Of a DNA stretch of 60,000 bases, positions 51,815 through 60,000 are shown one piece after another. Location: the NCBI GenBank assembly GCA_903813345.2, contig CAIIXF020000003.1, positions 17,562,931 through 17,622,930 on the forward strand. Direction: 5' to 3'. Made by a program: the position numbers and the translations under genes. Positions within the stretch are counted from its first letter, which is position 1, and each line of letters begins with the position of its first letter. The DNA comes from Owenia fusiformis (taxonomy: Eukaryota > Annelida > Polychaeta > Sabellida > Oweniidae). A model generated the notes under the pieces. It did no database searches. It saw only the letters and a program-made list of their open reading frames with translations, and was not told the origin of the DNA.

Positions 51815-53660
51815 TTTATTAAAATATTTATTCACAAAAATAAAACAAACATATTTACAAAACATATCAAGTATTTAGTTTTGAAATAATATTATCAATT
51901 GCATGGTTAAAAATACCTGTTGACATATGATCCAATAATCTTTTATAAAATATGATACTTGATTTAACTTTTAACTGTAAATTACAATTTAAAAGTGATT
52001 GTTCATCTTCAGAGTTTTTTGACCATTCCGAATGGATTGTTTTTGCAGTAATTGCTATGATTAAATTTTTTATTACAGATACATTATTATTTTCACTAAA
52101 TCCTAAAACAATATGTTTATATTTTATGTTCAAATTTAAACTGGTTCCTATAGTATTCCATATGTCGACAGATTTCTTGCACTCATACAGCATATGTTCC
52201 ATGGTGTGATTTTTATTACAGTGTACACATTTTGAAATAACTTGTCTGTTCCATTTATTAACAATATAACCACAAGGAAGACAATTATTTACAATTTTAA
52301 AATTCAGTTCTGCTAAATATTTACATGGCATTTTCAAAATCTTCTGATTATATACATCTTTATAAAATTCACAATCACTAGGTGTTTTAAATTGCCTACT
52401 CCAAAAAGCTTCAGTATAATTTCGTTTTCTTATTTTGTTAATTAAAATATTATAAAACAACTTTGACTTTTTGTTAATTATATAATGGTACTTATTGTTA
52501 GCAAGGATGTTATATTTATATTGTATATTTGTAAAGTTTGCATACAGTGTATCAACAGTATTTGTTATACTTCTCATTATATTTCGAATGACTGAATATT
52601 CATAAAACCAATTTTTTTTGTCTTTAAGACGGTTAAATACATAGTGTTCTGATAAAATATTTCCATTTTCATCAAAGAAATCTTTCACATATATGAAGCC
52701 TACTTTTACCCAGTTTTTAAAAAGAATGACCTTATCTTTCCATTTAAAGTTAAAGTTAAGCCAAAGCACTTCATTAAAAATGCTGTTATTGTTAATTTCC
52801 TTTTTATCTTTGCACATGTTAAAATCTATAAAAATGTTCCTGTAAAACAAAGATTCTTTAAAGATATTATCAGTAGTGTTTGTTTTCAAAAAATCTTTAA
52901 CTTGAAACCCCATTTGATTTATATAATATGTAGGAATGCTTTTCCATGCACTTGTGCTATTTATCAATCTGGGTACCCAGGCACATCTTAGACTGGCAAT
53001 TTTAGTGTCTATATCAACTAAATTAAGACCCCCATCTATAGTTTTTCCAATTATAACATCTCTTTTTACACATTCCCTTTTCCATAAAAATGCAAAGATC
53101 ATTTTTCTTAATTCTTTTTTCACCCATTCTGGAACATCTAGAATTGTAAAATTAAAGATAAATTTGGAAATGGCTAGTGAATTTATAATGTGAACTTTTC
53201 CAAATAAACTCAATTTTCTTTTTTTCCAGGATTCAAAAAGTTTTTCCATGTCTTTTATTTTTGGTTTCCAGTTTAATTCTTCACAAAGCTTCTCGTTATG
53301 ACCTATGTATACTCCTAAACATTTTATAGGGTCGTTTGTAAATTGTACTCCATGTATTTTACTGTTTTCCTGTTTTTTAAGATTTCCTAATAAAATTCCC
53401 GTAGTTTTCCCCAAATGTAATTTTAAACCTGAAACCTTTGAAAATTGTTTAATTGTTTCCAATGCATGAGAAATAGAGTTTTCATCTTTCATAATAAGTG
53501 TCGTATCATCTGCATGCTGAATTATTTTCAGAACATTTCCATTTATATCAATACCACTTATATTTTCATTTTGTAAGATTGCTTTAAGATTGCCTGTATA
53601 TGATTTTGAAATAATTATTTGTATTTTCAAAATTGAACATTGTACTCCAAACATTTTCTA
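51815..53660 (-). mobile_element. L1/Tx1-like non-LTR retrotransposon, 5'-truncated
   Basis: A minus-strand element with its poly(A) as a T-run at about 51809-51821. It carries a long intact frame (51867-53654, 595 codons). Its 5' end stops inside the reverse transcriptase, at the head-to-head junction with the plus-strand LINE near 53660-53770. Confidence 0.82.
51867..53654 (-). pseudogene. L1/Tx1-like ORF2 fragment (half of RT plus C-terminal domain)
   Basis: The frame contains the catalytic palm box as HADDTTL (YADD variant), then CLGVYIG, SWKKRKLSLFGKVHIINSLA, the GGLNLVD segment and CVHCNKNHTMEHMLYECKK, the C-terminal Cys/His cluster typical of L1-type elements. The endonuclease and the first RT blocks are missing. 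The open reading frame of 595 codons without a stop indicates a recent insertion. The visible first Met is not a true start. Confidence 0.85.
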
Positions 53661-53769
53661 AATTTGATCTCTCGAACTGTTTATTTCTTAATATAGTAGA
53701 GAAACGTTGACTTTTTCCTTCTAATTTTTCATATTTTCCATTTACTATAAAATCACATTTATAAAATAT

Positions 53770-55525
53770 ATACAGCAATTTGTGGCTTAAGAAAAGACTC
53801 AAAATTAAAAACATTTTTGGGTTTTTTGGACATAAAAAAAGCATTTGACGTGATCGATAGGGACCTGTTATTTTGTAAACTTTGGGAAAAAGGCATGTGT
53901 GGTAAACCATGGCATTAGGAATAAAGCAATTTTTGGTGATTTTGAAAGTGATTTTTTCGAGTCTGACTTTGGAGTTCGTCAAGGCTGTGCCCTTTCCCCA
54001 ATTCTGTTCTTATTTATCATGAATGATCTAACTGACCGCCTGAAGAATGAAAACCTAGGGATACCACTTTCGAAAGAAAAAATCCCAGCTATTATGTACG
54101 CAGATGATGTTGTCCTTATGGCACAAAGTGAAAGTGAACTTTTAAAAATGCTGAATGTTGCCAATTCATTCGCTGTACATTGGGGATTTAACTTTGATCC
54201 AATTAAGTCTCAAGTTATGCCAATAGGTCGTAAAATTGACAAAGAAAGGTCATGGAAGCTTGGTAGGCTCAATTTAAAAGAAACAAAGGTCTATAAGTAT
54301 TTAGGAGTTATGGTAAATAATAGCCTTAACGACTCAACCCATTTTAATGACTACTTAAGGCCCAAAGCAAAAAAGATACGTCTTTATATCAATGCAACCC
54401 TGAATAAGCACTCAAATCTACAGCGATTTACTTTTGGTTTTCAACAATGTATTTATTCCGGCTATTTTACACGGAAGCGGTATTCTATTATTTGACTCAA
54501 AGTCTAGTTGTAATGACATGATCTCGTATCAATATAATGTTGGTAGATCTGTCCTAAACCTAAACTCAAAACCTGCCCGGGAAGCAGTTATAGGAGACCT
54601 AGGTTGGTGTCCCATAATGAATATGATTGGCAAAAGATGTATTGACTACCATTTACATCTGAAAAAACGTGTAAGTGAAAGTGACATTTTTAAAGATATA
54701 TATACCAAAATGTTTGAATGTTTCAGTAAGAACCAAAAATCTTCTTGGCCATATATTAAATCGGTTTCCAACACATTTATTAAATATGGTTTGGATGACT
54801 GTATTTCATCTAAATATCCTGATTGGTATGGGTCTTTCATACAAATATCAAATGAACAAAGACTTAATGACTTCCACGAAGCAATCCAACAAAGAAGTTC
54901 ATTAAGAGAATATACCACCTTTAAAATGCATCCATTTAAGGAAAACTATTTGAAAAATGAAACAGATTTTTTCCCATCTCGACTGAAATTTATGGCAAGA
55001 GCTGGATGTTTTAACTTAGGAGTCGATAGGAAGCGCTGGAAAATAAGTGATGGCCTTTGCTCAAACTGTAATTTGAAGGTCCCAGATACAAGTACACATC
55101 GCTTTCTCTTTTGCCCATACTTTACTAATGAAAGAAATTCTTTTATTAAACAACTTTCAAAAACATGTGATGCTCTTTTAGTGTCTGAGTTCCTACAATT
55201 GCCCCCTGACCTTAAAATACAATATATGCTTGGGGATGATGTTTTTATAATGTGGGGGAATGAAATAGGTAAACAATTTGACAATTGTTTTAAAACGTTT
55301 TTAACAGAGGTGTACATACCATATTCTGGAAAACCATGATATACCATTATTTTAGTAAACTATAGGTTTTAATATGTCTATAATCTTTAATGAATGTCGA
55401 CGCTCCTTTCATAGTATATATGAATGCGAGCCACTGCTTTAAAAGTGGAGGTCGAAATAAATAAATGCGAGCCACTGCTTTAAAAGTGTACGTCGAAATA
55501 AATAAATAAATAAATAAATATTAGT
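53770..55525 (+). mobile_element. Second non-LTR retrotransposon, 5'-truncated, plus strand
   Basis: This lies head-to-head with the L1-like element. It begins within the reverse transcriptase (about 53815, FLDIKKAFDVIDRDLL) and ends in a duplicated 3' tail (GCGAGCCACTGCTTTAAAAG twice, each followed by AATA repeats, at about 55425-55525). The AATA tail differs from the poly(A) of the L1-like copies. Confidence 0.82.
53815..55339 (+). pseudogene. Non-LTR reverse transcriptase, frameshifted
   Basis: The frames read KKAFDVIDRDLLFCKLWEKG, then after a stop GVRQGCALSPILF, YADDVVLMAQ and KYLGVMVN (53899-54495). A shift near 54440 leads to ILHGSGILLF, RLKFMARAGCFN and the Cys/His cluster CSNCNLKVPDTSTHRFLFC, ending at 55339. 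The stop and frameshift mark a dead copy. The clade is CR1/jockey-like by general pattern, not established. Confidence 0.8.
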
Positions 55526-57030
55526 GAATTGAGCTCTATTTGTCTGTATATTTTTCATTGCCATTTTGATAGTACTTCTAATTATCATATTTTCTTTAAT
55601 CCAATTTCTTTTGTCATTCAACTTCTCAAAAACATACTTTTCACTAATAAAAATCCCTTTATCATCAAAATGCAAAGATATAATGAAAAAAAACTGAAGA
55701 TAACCTAATTTGTCAAAGTACAACAATGATCCATGTGTCTGAAAAATAGCTAAAAAGCTAAAAAAAAAGTTAAATTTGTATGGTGTATCAAAAGCTGAAG
55801 GCAAAAAGCAAGTATCACATTGGCCTTGAATATTAGTGCTATTCATACTGTCAGTAATACTTTTTTATGCACTCATGATTGAGGTTATTAATGTGTTTTT
55901 TTACTATAACTCGAAAAGTACTAGAGTGTTGCATTTTTTTATGTGACTGCTTAGAAGCATATTACACTTTCTAATGACAATTTGGCAAGCGAGTGGCCAT
56001 TTTGAAAAATAGCAGCCATTTGACGTGTGCTGATTTTCAACTGAAAATTCTATTGTAGAAAGGATTAACTTTATGTTAGGGATAAACAATGAGTCTTGGG
56101 TATTAGGAAAAATAATGGCCAAGGGGCGGAGCTATGACCCAAGATGAATTCTGTACTCCTACTTAATTTTATGTTACTTAATTTGGTGAATTTGCTATTT
56201 AAAACACTTGGAGTTGCTTAATTTTTACTGAAATGAATATACATTTATCCAATGGTTACAAGGATATATATCGAATCAAGTGAAGATATATTTGATATGT
56301 GGATCAAGATATCATATTTTAGCAAAAAAATCCCCAAACCATCGAATATCACTTCTCAAACCATCGAATATCACTTCTCAAAAGTGATATTCGATGGTTT
56401 CAAAAGTGATATTCGATGGTTTAGATTTTTTCAATAATTTTTTGTCAAATTTGTTAAAATTTTTTTTAGATTTTTTCCTTCAAAATTTTTGAAACCTTCA
56501 AAATCTTTTTTCAAAAATGTTTTTCGAAATCTTTTTAAAAAAAAGTTTACCATTTTTTTCGCTGGGTTAAGATTTCCCATGGGATAAACGGACAATCCTA
56601 TGGTTTTTCAGAAATATCAATTATATCCACTCATGGATATCAATATCTTCACTCATTCGCTGCGCTCACTCGTAAAGATATCAATATCCACTCATGGATA
56701 TAAATGATATTTTTTCAAAACCATAGGATATTCCTACAGTACCCAACAAATTTACGATTGAAATATCAAATATTGAATTTGGCGGCTACTTAGTTTAGCA
56801 GACTTTAACAATAAAAACAATTATAAAACGGCCACCAAATTAAGTAGAAGTACAGTAACTCAACTTACTCCTGTAATTTGGAAAAAAATTGGACAGTTTT
56901 TTTCTTTGCAATGTTAATCCTTTCCAAATATACTGTAGTTTTAATTCACTCTATGAGCACAGGGCCCTGGGTCCTTTATTTGTTGTGCCTTATCGTCTGA
57001 GACAACAGTCAACTCTTTTCAGTCAACAGT
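55526..57030. other. Spacer with two strong palindromes
   Basis: 56336-56422 is a nearly perfect hairpin of two AAACCATCGAATATCACTT copies facing two AAGTGATATTCGATGGTTT copies. 56572-56740 is a second foldback, with TCCTATGGTTTTTCAGAAATA and TTTTTTCAAAACCATAGGA ends and GATATC/ATGGATAT words inside. The 55439-55846 minus frame carries a piece like the L1-type element (KYVFEKLNDKRNW) and is probably another fragment of it. No gene is seen. Confidence 0.6.
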
Positions 57031-58997
57031 TTAGCGCTCTTCTACCCTCAGTTGGAAAGGGGGTGGTAATAATCCAAAGGCATACTTGCCCTGTATACTG
57101 GTTGGTTTATCATCTAAATGGAATGTGTATTGTTGTAGGAGACTTGTCAGAAGTAGAAAGATCTGCTGCTGGCTCAGTTGTTCCCCTATGCATGCTCTTG
57201 TGCCTAAAACACAAAGCAAAACTCAATAATCATAAATTAAGAAAACAAAATATAATCTTAAAAGATCTGCTGTTTGCACAGTTGTTCCCCTATGCATGCT
57301 CTTGTGCCTAAAACACAAAGCAAAACTCAATAATCAAGAAAACAAAATATAATCTTAAAGTTGATCATTTTACCTTGTGTTCTAATTAAAAGGAAAGTAA
57401 ATATATGAATGAGATAAATATATTAGAGTTTGGGATGATCCAGCTCTTAAAGTGTCTGCAAAGCCTGTTTTTGACAGGAAGTTTCGTCCAATGTGTCTAT
57501 CTTTTGTTGCTTTACTTTTATTGGAACTTCTCTACAGATAAAGCAGATCTGTTTTACCTAATGAGAAAGGAATCAGTGCTTTATGCCGAACACACTTCCC
57601 GTCTTTAATGAAACGCTCTGGTCTGAAGACTTCTGGATCACCCCATACATCTGGATCATGGTGCACGCTCCATAGGTTGGAAATCACATCTACACCCTCA
57701 GGGATGTCATAGCCAAACAGTGTTGTATCTTCCATAGCACAGTGGGTTGAGGCCACTGCTACCACACCTACAATTTTGATTAATGACCCTCGTTGAACCT
57801 CGTTAAAACCACAGTCTAGATTTTTAAGATGGCTTGTGTGTTGTATGCTTTGGATTCATATACTTTCATTGACTTATTTCAAAGTTTATGGGCTCCAAAC
57901 TACTAGATGTATCAAATATTCTATTACAAAAATATTAATTTTATGATTCAATCAAGTTTTCTTGAACTCATGTTTACATTGAGTCTTAACCACAGCATAC
58001 TGTGTTTGTTGGATACAGAAAGCTCCCATCTGCCAATTTATCATATCAATCACTGTTTTAAAATGGCCAAAGAAGAATATTACACTGTTTAGTGACAATT
58101 TGACTTATTGGTGGCAATTTCCAAAGCAGCTATGGCTATTTGATGTGTATAAATGTTACGGCTTGGTCTTGCTGTTATCTAAGTTGATGTAAAATTCCTG
58201 AAATCTGTTATATTTTGTACTTTATCACCTATTATACCATATGTACTTACTTGACAAGCGGAATGTTTCAAGCATCACAGCCGCTGTATATGGCATTTTG
58301 GCTTTATCTTCCAAAGTTGGTTGTCTCTCACCAATCACCTCTTCAATCTCACTGTAGATTCTATCAGCAACACCATCAAAGTAATGAACATAGAGTAGGA
58401 CCCAATGGAATTGTGTTGGACCTGTGTGCACAGTATTAACAAACAGAGAGTAGTACATGAATATAGATTTCTCTTCACTCCAGTCTGGCAAAGCACTGTC
58501 CTGTTTATTTACTTCCTCGATGATCATGTCGGTGAAGTCCCGACAAAAATTATCCTGTTTAGTCGCCTTGTGTTGATTGATGTGCTCTAAGAAAAACATG
58601 TTCATGTTGTCCGTGGCCTCTTTCGATGTTTTCATTCTTGCAATGGTTTTTGGAAGAAACTGTTGTAAGGGAAGGTAGTTTAACTCATACATAAGATGAG
58701 CACTGTGGTACATATAGGCCTGAGCATTTTTGAGAAAAGCTGTAAATTCTTCATCATGGTATTTATAATCAGTACCAAACAGAATATAAGACATTGTATT
58801 TGACATGGTAAATGATACCAATTTACAAATATCTTGCCTTTTGCCAAGTGCCAAGTTTATTTCTTCTTTCAATTTGTCGATTTGATGAATGATGTTCAGT
58901 TCCAAGTTTGAAGACCCAAAATCAAATGCTTTCAAGGCATTTAAGATTACTTTCTTTTCATTGCGCCAGGCCTTAGAGTATGTAGAAAATATCAAAC
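57031..58997 (-). CDS. Cytochrome P450, CYP2-like, last three coding exons
   Basis: Exons on the minus strand are 58997-58251, 57767-57558 and 57203-57031 (stop), 1130 nt in all, about 375 residues. All introns are GT-AG and phase 1. In order: the C-helix region LIFSTYSKAWRNEKK, YILFGTDYKYHDEEF, the I-helix LFVNTVHTGPTQFHW, the K-helix ETFR, DIPEGVDVISNLWSVHHDPD, FRPERF and the heme loop FSLGTRACIGE with its Cys ligand. These fit the CYP2 clan, normally ~500 residues at the endoplasmic reticulum. About 125 N-terminal residues (membrane anchor, B region) are missing. The acceptor at 58998 shows that upstream exons exist, but a LINE fragment begins at about 59110. The I-helix is unusual: it has NTVHT where AGxET is usual. 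The subfamily and substrate are unknown. Confidence 0.9.
57263..57360 (-). repeat. Tandem duplicate of the start of the P450 heme exon
   Basis: 57161-57262 and 57263-57360 are direct copies that include the end of the intron, the TTTTAG acceptor and the first ~45 nt of the last exon. In the extra copy the frame reads GTRACIGEQLCKQQIF and then stops. Use of the extra acceptor would truncate the protein just after the heme cysteine. The real exon is the downstream one (57203-57031). Confidence 0.82.
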
Positions 58998-59109
58998 CTG
59001 AAAAGTAATTTGTTTATTGTAGTGTTTATCATTGAAATGATGTTATACAATACAATACATCAAGCTTAAAGGTTCAAATCATGAAAAAAAAACACTTAAG
59101 AGATATATT

Positions 59110-60000
59110 TAAAAGTAATTATATATAAACCAATGCTGTTTGACAAGAAGTATAGATAGTATGAATGTAAATATGACTACGAAACACGAAATAACATACC
59201 GAAATTTGAAACTAGTAACCCCAAAACAATGTGTGATGAAATTAATAAACTTGGACTGGGGAAACTCAAAACTGATATTCCAATGGAAATACTGGTAGAT
59301 GGTGAAAAGATCAGACTCTGACTTTGAATCCCTTTTGAACAAAAACAATGGTAACTATGATGACATGTTCTTAAACGAATGCATGGACTTTAACCGCTGG
59401 GAAGAGTAACTTCATTCGATAAACACAGATACACGCACTGATAATGAAGTTAATGATCAGGCTATTAACCATGGCGACTTAAACAACTCAATCACTTTAG
59501 AAGAAGCGCAACATGCAATTCAAAGTCATAAAGTGAACAAAGCCACAGGCATTGAAATTATACCCAATGAAGTGCTGAAATGCAATGCTTTATCAAATAT
59601 GATTCACAAGCTACTACAAATGTGTTTTGAATACAGTATCATGCCAACCTGTTGGTCGAAATCTATAATTAACCCCATCCCCAAGTCTGGGAAAAAAGAC
59701 CCCAGGGTGCCCCTCAACTATAGGGGATCTGTCTCATGTCAACAGTCTGTAAAATTTTATCGTCCGTCCTAACGACACGACTGCACACATTCCTAGACGC
59801 AAATAATATACTGCAGGATGAGCAGAATGGATTTAGGAAATTTCGTGCATGCATTGATCATTTATACGCCCTTACAACTATATTACGTCATAGGAGGAGG
59901 ACAATTTTGCCTGTTTGGTGGATTTTTCTCAGTGTTTTGACTCAATAAATCTTGACTGTCTATGGTATAAGCTACTAGAAAACAACATACATGGTAAGAT
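59110..60000 (+). mobile_element. Non-LTR retrotransposon fragment running off the right edge
   Basis: The frames (59533-59772, 59736-59948 and earlier pieces from about 59190) are separated by shifts. They read the spacer before RT, then NKATGIEIIPNEVL, INPIPKSGKKDPRVPLNYRG, LSTVCKILSSVLTTRLHTFL and DEQNGFRKF, the N-terminal RT blocks. It could be the same family as the 53770 element, which holds the complementary later blocks. It is dead because of frameshifts and interrupts the region where upstream P450 exons would be expected. Confidence 0.8.

Noticed and set aside
51867-53654. 595-codon ORF as a cellular gene
   Set aside because: It carries a reverse transcriptase palm box (HADD), L1-type conserved words and a poly(A)-like end. 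It is a LINE fragment.
53584-53982. 132-codon minus-strand ORF
   Set aside because: It crosses the junction of two oppositely oriented LINEs and is partly the antisense shadow of the plus-strand reverse transcriptase.

Overview
This window is AT-rich, intron-rich animal DNA, most likely from a marine invertebrate. Three cellular genes can be read exon by exon with consistent GT-AG splice sites and intron phases. Introns and flanks are filled with non-LTR retrotransposon fragments, inverted-repeat DNA elements (MITEs, foldbacks, mariner and pogo-like), tRNA-derived SINEs and minisatellites. The species cannot be fixed from the sequence. The TE mix and the divergence of the proteins from vertebrates fit an invertebrate deuterostome or a lophotrochozoan.

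Layout. 1-14336 (minus strand): the first three coding exons of delta-aminolevulinate dehydratase (ALAD, heme synthesis); the rest of the gene lies beyond the left edge. 14337-14583: a 247-bp gap between divergent start codons, a candidate bidirectional promoter. 14584-44150 (plus strand): at least 21 coding exons of meckelin (TMEM67), the ciliary transition-zone receptor, about 891 codons. Its last ~140 codons, with the final membrane segment and C-terminus, were not found before base 60000. 57031-58997 (minus strand): the last three coding exons of a CYP2-like cytochrome P450, whose N-terminal exons lie right of a LINE fragment or outside the window. ALAD and the P450 are linked only loosely through heme. 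ALAD/TMEM67 look like a housekeeping/ciliary divergent pair.

Most notable biology. TMEM67 has two alternative versions of one ectodomain exon (21384-21538 and 24250-24380). Both have the same unusual phase pair (0 in, 2 out), so exactly one must be used to keep the frame: the signature of mutually exclusive splicing. Another TMEM67 exon (17250-17346) is preceded by tandem 87-bp copies of its own acceptor and start. The P450 has an atypical oxygen-activation helix and a partial tandem duplication of its heme-cysteine exon.

Mobile DNA. Standouts are a ~495-bp MITE family with exact 6-bp target duplications (13108-13599, 35717-36213); a ~3.6-kb inverted-repeat element with a decayed ORF of an unnamed transposon-associated family (25138-28705); a 98-bp x16 array apparently grown out of a MITE end (46267-48257); a ~35-bp minisatellite split by three later insertions (39560-42400); and GC-rich elements packed with an ACGCT-type motif (34097-35582, 49913-50779). 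All coordinates and splice junctions were read by eye; no alignment or database search was run.
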